64,000 nt of DNA, taken from Gordonia sp. 'Campus' (GTDB lineage Bacteria > Actinomycetota > Actinomycetes > Mycobacteriales > Mycobacteriaceae). The translations under genes were made by a program, and so were the position numbers. The notes under the pieces were generated by a model, which saw nothing but the letters and a program-made list of their open reading frames with translations, was not told the origin of the DNA and did not search any database. The stretch spans positions 238,685 through 302,684 of the forward strand of contig NZ_JAKOIW010000005.1 in NCBI RefSeq assembly GCF_022206305.1, written 5' to 3'. This document shows, one piece after another, positions 27,689-35,851 of the stretch; within the stretch, counting starts at the first letter, position 1; every line of letters begins with the position of its first letter.

Positions 27689-29017
27689 ATGAATCCATCC
27701 GCCGAGACCCGGCTCCCCCGCGCCCTGTTGCCCTTCGCGCGGCGGCAGTACCGGTTGCTGGCCTCGGGGCTGATTCTCGCGATGTACGCCGACGGGGTGT
27801 GGACGATCGCGGTCATCTGGCAGGTCATCGCGCTCGGCGGAGGACCAGGTCAGGTGTCGCTGGCGACCGGTGTCGCGGCGGTGGGCATGTTGTTCTCCAC
27901 CCTGGCCGGCGGGGTTCTCGCCGACCGGGTGTCGCAGCGGCAGATCATGATCGGGCTCGAGATCGCCAAGATGGTTGCTTTCGGTGCCATCGGTCTGGCC
28001 TCGGTGACAGGAGTGCTGCAGCTGTGGCACGTGGTGCTGGCGTCGTTGCTCGGCGGCATCACCACGGGTATGTACTACCCGGCGTACTCGGCACTGCTGC
28101 CCGCGATCGTCGCGCCGTCGGAGTTGCAGGCGGCGAACGGTATCGAGGGCTTCTTCCGTCCGGTCGTCTTCCAGGCCGTGGGTCCGATGATCGCGGGCGC
28201 GGTCATCGGTGCCTGGGCTCCCGGTCCAGCGGTCCTGATGGCTGCACTCGCCGCGATCGCCTCTGGGGTCTGTTATCTGTGGATGGCGCCGGTCACGGCG
28301 CGACGCCTCGGTGAGGCCGACGACGAACCGACGAGCGTCGAGAGGACGGGCGCCCGTCGGATCGTCACCGATCTCGCGGAGGGTTTCGTGTACATGGCCC
28401 GCACGCCGTGGCTGTGGGGCACCCTGCTGTTCGCCTGTGTATTGGTGCTGGCGACCCTCGGTCCGATCGAGGTGCTGGTGCCCTTCGCGCTCCGCGAACG
28501 CGTGGACGGTGGCGCGACCCAACATGCCTGGGTGCTGGCCGGTTTCGGGCTCGGGGCGGCGGCCGCCTCGCTGGTGTTCGCCTCGATCCCCATGCCGCGC
28601 CGCTACCTCACCGTCATGTTCTCGCTGTGGGGGTTCTCCAGCGTGCCGCTGGTGCTGATGGGCCTCGCCGACTCGACGTGGATGTTCATCGCCGCAGGTG
28701 TCACCCTGGGCATCCTGTTCGATGGCCCGATGGTGGTGTGGGGCACGCTGTTACAGCGACGCGTACCGCCGGCTCTGCTCGGCCGGATCGCAAGCCTGGA
28801 CTTCTTCGTGTCGGTCGCACTGATGCCGGTGTCGATGGCGATCGCCGCGCCGGTGTCCGCGGCGATCGGACTGACCGCGACCTTCGTCCTGGCGGGTCTG
28901 TTGCCCGTTCCGATCGCCTGGGCCTTCTACTTCGCGGCCCGCATGTGGCGCGACGAGATCGAGAATCCCCTCGTCGACGAGGACCACCCCAAGCTGGTCG
29001 ACCCCGCCGTTTCCTAG
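27689..29017 (+). CDS. major facilitator transporter (EntS/MFS_3-like)
   Basis: A 442-residue, 12-helix transporter. GGVLADRVSQRQIMIGLE is the loop 2-3 motif. The overall pattern resembles enterobactin-exporter-like permeases (EntS/MFS_3), which export siderophores or drugs. The substrate cannot be told and no siderophore genes are nearby. A terminator hairpin overlaps its stop codon. Confidence 0.8.
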   Translation: MNPSAETRLPRALLPFARRQYRLLASGLILAMYADGVWTIAVIWQVIALGGGPGQVSLATGVAAVGMLFSTLAGGVLADRVSQRQIMIGLEIAKMVAFGAIGLASVTGVLQLWHVVLASLLGGITTGMYYPAYSALLPAIVAPSELQAANGIEGFFRPVVFQAVGPMIAGAVIGAWAPGPAVLMAALAAIASGVCYLWMAPVTARRLGEADDEPTSVERTGARRIVTDLAEGFVYMARTPWLWGTLLFACVLVLATLGPIEVLVPFALRERVDGGATQHAWVLAGFGLGAAAASLVFASIPMPRRYLTVMFSLWGFSSVPLVLMGLADSTWMFIAAGVTLGILFDGPMVVWGTLLQRRVPPALLGRIASLDFFVSVALMPVSMAIAAPVSAAIGLTATFVLAGLLPVPIAWAFYFAARMWRDEIENPLVDEDHPKLVDPAVS

Positions 29018-29049
29018 CTCCGGACCGCGCCACGCGCAGTCTGGAGCTA
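29015..29049 (+). terminator. terminator overlapping the transporter stop
   Basis: TAGCTCCGGAC and GTCTGGAGCTA form an 11-bp stem with one G-T pair and a 13-nt loop. The left arm begins with the stop codon of the transporter. It may serve both converging genes. Confidence 0.65.
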
Positions 29050-29083
29050 TGAGTCGGAGAGGCCGCCACTGACCGCGGCTGAG

Positions 29084-29989
29084 CTACAGCGCGCGGGCCG
29101 CCCCGTCGACGACGCTCGTGGTGAGCGCTTGCAGCAGAGGGGAACTCAACTTCCAGTACTGCCAGTACAGCGGGACGTCGACATGATGATCGGCGAGGAG
29201 TCGCACCCGGCCCGCCGCGAGTGCGGCGGCGATCTGGACGACGGGTACCGCGCCCCAGCCGATCCCGAGTTCGACCGCGCGGTGGTATTCGGTCGACGCC
29301 GGGATGTACACCGCCGGTGGGTCGACGGGGCGTCCCGCCAGGGCCGAGGAGATGTTCCGCTGGATGTGGTCGTTGCGGTCGAACTGGACCATCGGGGCCC
29401 GGGCCAACGCGTCGGCGTCCGGTCCGTCGGGTAGCCAGGTCGCGATGAAATCCGGTGTGGCGACCGGGAGGTAGCGCATCGCCCCCAGCGATTGCAGCGC
29501 GCATCCGCGGATCGCGAGTGGTTCCGAGGTCACCGCGGCCAGGACGTCGCCGGTGCGGAGCAGTGCGCTGCTGCGGGTCTCGTCGTCGCGGAAGACCTCC
29601 ACCGCGACGGCGTGTTCGCGGTGGAACCGTGCCAGAACCGGGAGCAACCAGGTGGCGAGCGAGTCGGCGTTGGTGGCGATCGGGAGGTGGATGCGGGGAC
29701 GGTCGACGAGCGGCAGCTCGTCGTCGCCGGGCGCGCCGACGAATTCGGCGCGGGTCTCGGCGAGCAACAGGTCCCACTGCTTGGCCAGGCGGACGAGTAC
29801 CTCACCGTCGGGGGTGGCGGTCGCCGGCTTGGTCCGACGCAGCAGCACCCGTCCGGCGGCGGTTTCGAGAGCCTTGATCCGCTGACTCACCGCCGACGGG
29901 GTGATGTGGAGACTGCCGGCAGCCGCGTCGAAGGTGCCTTCGCGCAGGACGGCGGCCAGTGTGCGCAGGCCCTCCTGGCTGATGTCCAC
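29084..29989 (-). CDS. lysG: LysR-type regulator LysG/ArgP
   Basis: A 301-residue LysR regulator. The winged HTH (residues 1-65) has GTFDAAAGSLHITPSAVSQRIKALE, close to the ArgP/LysG subfamily that senses lysine and arginine and activates the lysE/argO exporter. A substrate-binding domain fills the rest. In other actinobacteria lysG lies divergent and directly next to lysE. Here lysE is 1.9 kb away, with a membrane protein and a TetR gene between. Confidence 0.85.
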   Translation of the reverse strand: MDISQEGLRTLAAVLREGTFDAAAGSLHITPSAVSQRIKALETAAGRVLLRRTKPATATPDGEVLVRLAKQWDLLLAETRAEFVGAPGDDELPLVDRPRIHLPIATNADSLATWLLPVLARFHREHAVAVEVFRDDETRSSALLRTGDVLAAVTSEPLAIRGCALQSLGAMRYLPVATPDFIATWLPDGPDADALARAPMVQFDRNDHIQRNISSALAGRPVDPPAVYIPASTEYHRAVELGIGWGAVPVVQIAAALAAGRVRLLADHHVDVPLYWQYWKLSSPLLQALTTSVVDGAARAL

Positions 29990-29998
29990 GAGCCGAGG

Positions 29999-31063
29999 CT
30001 AGACGACGGCAGGTTCCCGGCGCCGCATCCGCAGCACACCCAGTGCGAGCAACACGGCACCTACGACGACCCAGCCGAGGAGGACCGCGACCGGACCGGC
30101 GACGCCGGCCCCGGGAAAGTACGCCGCGCTGCGCAGCAGCGTCCCGCCGGCGCCTGGCGGTAACCACTGACCGACGGCTCCCCACGGAGCGGGGAGCAGG
30201 TACGGCGACGACGCCAGGCCCGACAACGGGTTCGAGATCAGAACCATGACGAGCGCGGACAACCCGACGCCCGCGGTGCCGAGGAGCGTCCCCGCGCCGA
30301 GGGTGAACCAGACGATGGCGCCGATCATCACCGCCGCGGCCATCCCGACCGCGCCGATCCTGCCGTCGATGACCCCCAGCCACGACCAGACGGCGGCGAA
30401 GCCGAACCCGGCGACGAGCGGGCCCGCGACGGCGAGAGTCAGCTGCATGGCGACGCGACCGCGCAGAGCGATGGCCGCGGCGCCGCCCAGAGCCATGCCG
30501 GCGATGAGCAGGGGAAGCAGCCCGGCCGCGAATCCGGTTCCGCGCGCATCGGTCTCGGGTGTCGAGACGACGGATTCCACCCTCACCGGCATCCGTTGCG
30601 CGGAACCGATGCCGGTGCCGACGGCGGTGATCACCTGTGCGAGCGCGGGGGATCCGGCCTCCGCGGTCAGGACGGTCACGCCGTCCGGGCCGATCGCCAC
30701 GGCGCCCATCACGTCCCGTCGCTCGATCGCGGCACGCGCCTCGTCGGCACCTGCGAATCGTTCGACGACGAAGGCGTCGTTCCCGGCACGCTCGGCGAGC
30801 GCCGCCTCGATCGCCTGCGTGGCAGGCGGGGGAGCGATCAGTCCGAGTGGGACCCGGTGGGGTTCCGGGCCGACGGCCAGCGACACGAACATGGCGGCGA
30901 TCGCGACGACGACCGTGGGTATCAGCACGACCATCGCGGCGACGACGCGCCAGTTCGGGGCGTGGCGCCGCGGTTCGGCTTCGCCGTTGCCGCCGGACGT
31001 GTGGTCGCCGTCGGCTGCGGACGGAACGTGTCGCGTGTCGCCGGAGTGCAGGCGAGTGCTCAT
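29999..31063 (-). CDS. ABC-2-type membrane protein (DUF3533/YhgE-like)
   Basis: A 354-residue protein with one N-terminal helix (about 41-63), an extracytoplasmic domain of about 110 residues, and five or six C-terminal helices. This arrangement resembles ABC-2 type exporter permeases and YhgE/Pip-like proteins without their own ATPase. Function unknown. The ATG has GGAGGAGG upstream. Its promoter region is shared with the TetR gene and holds two operator-like repeats. Confidence 0.65.
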   Translation of the reverse strand: MSTRLHSGDTRHVPSAADGDHTSGGNGEAEPRRHAPNWRVVAAMVVLIPTVVVAIAAMFVSLAVGPEPHRVPLGLIAPPPATQAIEAALAERAGNDAFVVERFAGADEARAAIERRDVMGAVAIGPDGVTVLTAEAGSPALAQVITAVGTGIGSAQRMPVRVESVVSTPETDARGTGFAAGLLPLLIAGMALGGAAAIALRGRVAMQLTLAVAGPLVAGFGFAAVWSWLGVIDGRIGAVGMAAAVMIGAIVWFTLGAGTLLGTAGVGLSALVMVLISNPLSGLASSPYLLPAPWGAVGQWLPPGAGGTLLRSAAYFPGAGVAGPVAVLLGWVVVGAVLLALGVLRMRRREPAVV

Positions 31064-31080
31064 GGCCTCCTCCTAAAAAG

Positions 31081-31142
31081 AACGAATCCTCGTTTTGGAG
31101 TATGCGCGTGTCGGCGCGGGTAATCAAGAACGAATCTTCGTT
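31081..31142. promoter_or_regulatory. paired TetR operators between divergent genes
   Basis: AACGAATCCTCGTT at 31081-31094 and AACGAATCTTCGTT at 31129-31142 are near-identical inverted repeats 48 bp apart, within longer matching sequence AGAACGAATCnTCGTTTT. One lies just before the ABC-2-like gene and the other just before the TetR gene, so each probably blocks one of the divergent promoters. Confidence 0.82.
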
Positions 31143-31155
31143 TTAAACTGATCGC

Positions 31156-31773
31156 ATGCCGAAGATCAGTGACGATCGCAAGCTGGAACGAAGCCGACAG
31201 ATCCTCGACGCCGCGCGCCGATGCTTCGCCGAAAAAGGCTTTCACCGGGCGTCGATGTCCGACGTCATCAAGGAGTCCGGCCTCAGTGCCGGGGCTGTCT
31301 ACTCGTACTACTCGTCGAAGGAAGAGCTCATCGCCGCGGTCGCGCGGTCGATGTTCGTGGCGTACGAGGCCGGGATCCACAGCTTCGACGACCCGCAGGC
31401 GCACCCCGCGTCCCCCGAGGCCGCGGTACGAGCGCTCGCGGAACGCATCCTGCTCGAGATCGCCCCGTTGACCGACGGCTTCCGGATGGTCCTGACGGTA
31501 TGGGGTGAAGCCGCGAACAATCCGGCCCTCCGCGACACCGTGCGCGACATCGTTCGCGGGTTGCGTGGCGTCTTCGAGCGGGTTCTGACCGACTGGCAGG
31601 CTGCCGGACACACCCTGCCCGCCGAGCCCGTGGTGCTCGCGCAGGTCATGGTCTCGGTCATGCAGGGGGTTGTCGTGCAGCAGGGACTGGTCGGCGACAT
31701 CGAGGTCGAGGACTACATCGATGCGTTCTGTGCGGTGCTCCGTGGGGTCGGATTGGGAGAACCACGTCCGTGA
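31156..31773 (+). CDS. TetR-family regulator
   Basis: A 205-residue regulator. The N-terminal HTH includes GFHRASMSDVIKESGLSAGAVYSYYSSKEELI; the C-terminal ligand domain is a TetR_C type. Given the duplicated operator between them, it very probably represses itself and the divergent ABC-2-like membrane protein. The inducer is unknown. Confidence 0.88.
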   Translation: MPKISDDRKLERSRQILDAARRCFAEKGFHRASMSDVIKESGLSAGAVYSYYSSKEELIAAVARSMFVAYEAGIHSFDDPQAHPASPEAAVRALAERILLEIAPLTDGFRMVLTVWGEAANNPALRDTVRDIVRGLRGVFERVLTDWQAAGHTLPAEPVVLAQVMVSVMQGVVVQQGLVGDIEVEDYIDAFCAVLRGVGLGEPRP

Positions 31774-31846
31774 TCTGAAGCTCTACTGATGATTCGACAG
31801 AAACATTCGCTGTACTGACCGGACGTCGAACCCTAGCGTCGTCCGC

Positions 31847-32467
31847 GTGACCAGTTATCTCGTGCCCGCCCTGGCCGGTCTCCTCACCGGCGCCGGGCTG
31901 ATCATCGCCATCGGACCGCAGAACGTCTTCGTCCTCCGCCAAGGGGTCGCGCGACAGCACACCGGCGTGGTCGTCGCGGTCTGCGCCGTCTCCGACGTCG
32001 TGCTGATCGTCGCCGGTGTGGCGGGCCTCGGAGCTCTCGTCGCCGCTCACCCCCAGGTGGTCACGTTCGCGAAGCTGGCGGGTGGACTGTACGTGGGCGC
32101 GCTCGGAGTGCTGGCCGCCCGACGCTGTCTGCGGACCGACGAAGCGATCGCCGCCAACGCCGAGGAGGCCGAGTCGGCGGGACGCTGGGTCGCGGTGGGA
32201 ACCGCGCTCGCGTTGACCTGGCTGAATCCCCACGTGTATCTCGACACCGTCCTGACCATGGGCGCCATCGCCAACGGGCACGGAAACGGCAAATGGGCCT
32301 TCGCCTTCGGCGCGTGCATCGCCAGCATCCTCTGGTTCGGCGCGCTCGGCGGCGGAGCGCGCCGCCTCGCCGGTTTCTTCGCCAGCCCGCGCGCCTGGAA
32401 GGTGCTCGACGCGGTCGTGGCGGTGATCATGATCGGGATGGCGGTGGCCCTGATCGCCTCCATCTGA
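31847..32467 (+). CDS. lysE: L-lysine/arginine exporter LysE
   Basis: A 206-residue exporter with six hydrophobic segments. GLIIAIGPQNVFVLRQG near the N-terminus is the LysE/ArgO signature, and LTWLNPHVYLDTV follows in the middle. It exports basic amino acids and is normally activated by LysG. The start is the GTG at 31847, preceded by little obvious Shine-Dalgarno sequence, so the mRNA may be leaderless. Confidence 0.9.
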   Translation: MTSYLVPALAGLLTGAGLIIAIGPQNVFVLRQGVARQHTGVVVAVCAVSDVVLIVAGVAGLGALVAAHPQVVTFAKLAGGLYVGALGVLAARRCLRTDEAIAANAEEAESAGRWVAVGTALALTWLNPHVYLDTVLTMGAIANGHGNGKWAFAFGACIASILWFGALGGGARRLAGFFASPRAWKVLDAVVAVIMIGMAVALIASI

Positions 32468-32557
32468 CCGGCGTCGAGCCGGCCTGAGACCGGTGTCTCA
32501 GGGCGCACGCGGTGTGGTCGCAGACCATGCCGGGGTGTTTTCGGGTATCCCGGAGGG

Positions 32558-33460
32558 GTGACCCTCCGCCGACCGGCCCCCACGGTGTCTTCCGAGAATC
32601 GCGAGAACTCCGTGAGGTTCGACGTGCGCGCCCTGCTGTCCGGCATCCGCGAGGTCCTCGGGCGCGGCGACCTCGCGGCCTCGGCGGCCACCCTCACCTA
32701 CTACGCCGCGATCGCCGTCGTGCCGTGGGCGCTGCTCGCCATCTGGTCGACGACCTGGATGCCGGGTGGCGCCGATGCAGAGTCGCTGTCGAAGTTGCGC
32801 GTGCTCATCCCGCCCCAGATGGGTGGCCGAGGTGTCTTCGACGAAGCGGTCGCAGTTGGCACGGGTTTGTCCCTGCTCAGCGCTCTCGTGCTGCTGTTCC
32901 CGGCGTCGTTCTACGGCGAGGGCATCCGCCGCGCGTGCGTGCCCCTGCACCCTCGCGAGGACCGGTTCACCGGGTGGCGGTCCCGCGCCTGGGTGCTGGG
33001 TCTCCTCGTGGCCCTGCCGCCGCTCACCTACGTGGTGGTCACGGTCGCCGGCGCACTGACCACGCTGGCTCCCGACGGTGGTGGCACCGGCGGGTTCGTC
33101 GACCTGGCGGTCCGGGTCGTCGTCGAGTTCATCGTCGTCTGGCTGACCCTGACGGTGGCATTGACCTGGGTGTACTGGCGTGTGACCCCCGGGCGTCCGA
33201 AGCTCGGTGTTGCTGCCGCGGCCGCCCTGGCGACCTCGTCGTTCATCGCCGGATTCACGCAGGGCTTTCTGCTGTTCCTGTCCCTCCCGATCGATGTCGG
33301 GGTGCCCTACGGCGGCCTCCGGGTGATCGGCGGAGTGGTGGCCGTCGGACTGTGGCTGTTCGTCGCGCATGTCATCGTGATCGTCGGATGGGCGCTGGCC
33401 CAGGCCATCGGGATGCAGGGCATCGGAGCGCGGGGAGGTGATCGTGCCCCCGGACCATGA
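32558..33460 (+). CDS. YihY/BrkB-family membrane protein
   Basis: A 300-residue protein with six hydrophobic helices. TYYAAIAVVPWALLAIWS is the first-helix pattern of the YihY/virulence factor BrkB family. Function is not established for most members. Its last codons overlap the next gene, which suggests coupling with a phospholipid-type enzyme. Confidence 0.8.
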   Translation: MTLRRPAPTVSSENRENSVRFDVRALLSGIREVLGRGDLAASAATLTYYAAIAVVPWALLAIWSTTWMPGGADAESLSKLRVLIPPQMGGRGVFDEAVAVGTGLSLLSALVLLFPASFYGEGIRRACVPLHPREDRFTGWRSRAWVLGLLVALPPLTYVVVTVAGALTTLAPDGGGTGGFVDLAVRVVVEFIVVWLTLTVALTWVYWRVTPGRPKLGVAAAAALATSSFIAGFTQGFLLFLSLPIDVGVPYGGLRVIGGVVAVGLWLFVAHVIVIVGWALAQAIGMQGIGARGGDRAPGP

Positions 33461-34172
33461 CCGACTGTCGCGCGTGAACCGACCCGCGCCCGGGTCGTCT
33501 CACGACCGTGCGTTGGACGCCTGGTCGGAACTGCACGGCGGGATCGATCCGCGGCAGAGCTTCTGGGTGCGCAACTGGGTACTCATCAGCCACGCCTGCG
33601 CGCGACCACTCGTGCGATTGGGAATCACCCCGAACACCGTGACCGCCCTGGGCGTCATCGCCACCGCCGTCGGACTGTGCCTCACGATCCTCGGTGGCTG
33701 GTGGCCGCTGCTCGCCGCGGTCGTCATCGTGGTGGCCGCTCTCCTCGACGGCATCGACGGCGCGATCGCCGCGCAGACCGGAACCGCCTCGCGGTGGGGA
33801 CGCATCAACGACGCCGTCGCCGATCGTTTCTCGGATGTCATGCTCGTCGGCATCATCGTGGTGGTGGGCGCGCCGCCGTGGCTGGGTGCGACGCTCGCCG
33901 TGCTGACGCTGATCCTCGAGATCACCCGCGCGACGGCCCAGGCCGTGGGCATGAAGGGGCCGGGCACGGTCACCGTGTGGGAGCGGCCGTCACGGGTGAT
34001 CCTGGCGGTCGTCGCGGCGGCCAGCGCGAGCTGGTGGTGGGGCGCGGACGTGAACCCCGACGTCGCGTCGACACTCGCGACGACGATCGCCGCGGTCGGG
34101 GTGGCCCTTGCACTGATCGGGACCATCCAGCTCGGGGTCGCGGTACGACGCCAGACGCGCGTTCTCGGCTGA
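33444..34172 (+). CDS. CDP-alcohol phosphatidyltransferase-like protein with altered motif
   Basis: A 242-residue membrane protein with five or six helices. The CDP-alcohol transferase motif is present at about residue 93: D-x2-D-G-x2-A, then x8-G-x3-D-x3-D. The arginine that normally follows the alanine is itself alanine here (DGAIAAQTGTASRWG). All four metal-binding aspartates are kept. A phospholipid synthase role for an uncommon substrate, or a reduced activity, is possible. GTG at 33444 follows GGGGAGG; GTG at 33438 lies inside that site. It overlaps the brkB-like gene by 17 bases. Confidence 0.75.
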   Translation: MPPDHDRLSRVNRPAPGSSHDRALDAWSELHGGIDPRQSFWVRNWVLISHACARPLVRLGITPNTVTALGVIATAVGLCLTILGGWWPLLAAVVIVVAALLDGIDGAIAAQTGTASRWGRINDAVADRFSDVMLVGIIVVVGAPPWLGATLAVLTLILEITRATAQAVGMKGPGTVTVWERPSRVILAVVAAASASWWWGADVNPDVASTLATTIAAVGVALALIGTIQLGVAVRRQTRVLG

Positions 34173-34218
34173 CCCGTCCCATCCGGATCACGCGTCGGTG
34201 ACGAACAATGGGAGACGC

Positions 34219-34278
34219 ACGCCTGTCAGACAAATGCCTGCCAGTCGCATGCCTGTCAGACGTACCCCTGCTCGACAC
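34219..34278 (+). repeat. 15-bp tandem repeat before idi
   Basis: Four consecutive 15-bp units of the ATGCCTGTCAGACGT type, the first and third nearly identical and the fourth degenerate, end 23 bases before the idi start. On the opposite strand they would encode a pentapeptide repeat, but no supported gene is there. Confidence 0.7.
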
Positions 34279-34301
34279 TTCAGACCCGCAAGGATTCCAG
34301 G

Positions 34302-34865
34302 ATGACGAACGATTCGGTGGTTCTCGCCGACGCCGACGGCCGCCCGTGCGGCACCGCCGACCGCGAGGGCGTGCACGGATTCGACACACCGTTGCACTTC
34401 GCCTTCTCGTGCCACCTCGTGGAGAACGGCCGCATCCTCATGACGCGCCGCGCGCTGGCCAAGCGTAGCTGGCCGGGTGTGTGGACCAATTCGTTCTGCG
34501 GTCACCCGCGACCCGGCGAGGACGTCGTCGACGCCGTCCACCGCTACGCCCGCCGTGAGCTGGGCATCGACGTGGCCGACGTCCGCTGCATCCTGCCCGA
34601 CTTCCGGTATCGCGCCGTCGACGCGAGCGGGATCGTCGAGAACGAGATCTGCCCGGTGTTCGTCGCGCGCCCGCTCGGGACGCCGGCGCCGAACCCGGAC
34701 GAGGTCGCCGAACATGTGTGGGCCGACGTGACCGACGTGTGGTCGACCGTCGAGCGGACACCGTGGGCGGTCAGTCCCTGGTTCGTCGAGCAGGTCCGAC
34801 AACTGCCCGAGCGCGCCGGGGCCCACGGCACCCATCCGGTGATGTCCCGGGCCTCGAATTCATGA
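34302..34865 (+). CDS. idi: isopentenyl-diphosphate delta-isomerase, type I
   Basis: A 187-residue Nudix-fold enzyme interconverting IPP and DMAPP, the starter for terpenoid chains. The catalytic Cys lies in TNSFCGHPRPGE and the catalytic Glu in ENEICPVF. Length is typical (about 180). It heads idi-crtB-crtI, each joined to the next by ATGA overlap. The leader contains a 15-bp tandem repeat. Confidence 0.94.
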   Translation: MTNDSVVLADADGRPCGTADREGVHGFDTPLHFAFSCHLVENGRILMTRRALAKRSWPGVWTNSFCGHPRPGEDVVDAVHRYARRELGIDVADVRCILPDFRYRAVDASGIVENEICPVFVARPLGTPAPNPDEVAEHVWADVTDVWSTVERTPWAVSPWFVEQVRQLPERAGAHGTHPVMSRASNS

Positions 34866-35851
34866 CGTCAGGCAAATCCGTTCAATCAGTGAGGTCGAGG
34901 AGCGGTCGGATGATGCACATACCCGGTCATACCGAGGTGGTTCCACCCCATCGTCGTTACGACGAAGTCGCCGAGGCCAGCGCAGCGCTCGTCATCAAGT
35001 CGTACTCGAGTTCGTTCGGGCTGGCCTCACGGCTGCTTCCCCCGCGGATCCGCCGTGACGTCCAGAACATCTACGCGCTGGTCCGCGTCGCCGACGAGAT
35101 CGTCGACGCACCGCGCCCGGAGCAGGGGCTCGTCGACCGCAGCAACGAGCTCGACCAGCTCGAGGAGCAGACCAGCGTCGCGCTGGTCACGGGGTCGAGC
35201 AGCAACCTCGTCGTCCATGCCTTCGCCCAGACGGCGCGGCGGGTCGGCATCGACCTCGACCTGGTCGGGCCGTTCTTCGATTCGATGCGTAGCGATCTGA
35301 CCCAGGTCCAGCACGATTTCGACTCGCTGGCGACCTACATCTACGGCTCCGCCGAGGTGGTCGGTCTCATGTGTCTGCGGGCGTTCCTCGACGGCGAGGC
35401 CAAGGCCGCAGCGCGCTACGACCACCTCGAGCCCGGTGCCCGCCGCCTCGGTGCGGCGTTCCAGAAGATCAACTTCCTGCGTGATTTCGGCGAGGACAGC
35501 GACGGTCTGGGACGTCGATACCTCGTCGGCCTCGACCCCGACGACCCGGCCGACGCCGCGTGGTCGCTGTGGCTCGACGACATCGACCTCGATCTCACCG
35601 CCGCCGCGGCCGCCATCCCGGATCTGCCGGTGGGCAGCCGGGTCGCGGTGTGCACCGCGCACGATCTCTTCGCGGAACTGACCGCCCGCCTCCGCGAGTC
35701 GTCGGCGGCTCAGGCGCGTCGCAGCCGGGTCCGAGTGCCCAACGCGGGCAAGGCGAGGATCGCCGCCGCGGCGGTGGCCCGCCGTGGCATGCCCCGCGCC
35801 ACCACACGACGCGACGTGTCGCGTATCCACGGACGGAACACATACGCATGA
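34862..35851 (+). CDS. crtB: phytoene synthase (CrtB)
   Basis: A 329-residue squalene/phytoene synthase that condenses two GGPP molecules to phytoene. The first Asp-rich region is YALVRVADEIVD and the second is NFLRDFGEDSDGLGRRYL, both with the expected acidic residues. SYSSSFGLASRLLP near residue 42 is the family start. The ATG overlaps the idi stop. A downstream ATG at the MMHIP segment is a possible shorter start. Confidence 0.93.
   Translation: MTSGKSVQSVRSRSGRMMHIPGHTEVVPPHRRYDEVAEASAALVIKSYSSSFGLASRLLPPRIRRDVQNIYALVRVADEIVDAPRPEQGLVDRSNELDQLEEQTSVALVTGSSSNLVVHAFAQTARRVGIDLDLVGPFFDSMRSDLTQVQHDFDSLATYIYGSAEVVGLMCLRAFLDGEAKAAARYDHLEPGARRLGAAFQKINFLRDFGEDSDGLGRRYLVGLDPDDPADAAWSLWLDDIDLDLTAAAAAIPDLPVGSRVAVCTAHDLFAELTARLRESSAAQARRSRVRVPNAGKARIAAAAVARRGMPRATTRRDVSRIHGRNTYA

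Noticed and set aside
34188..34835. minus-strand frame with pentapeptide-like repeats over idi
   Set aside because: The repeats are a by-product of the 15-bp tandem DNA repeat; the rest is antisense to the well-supported idi gene.
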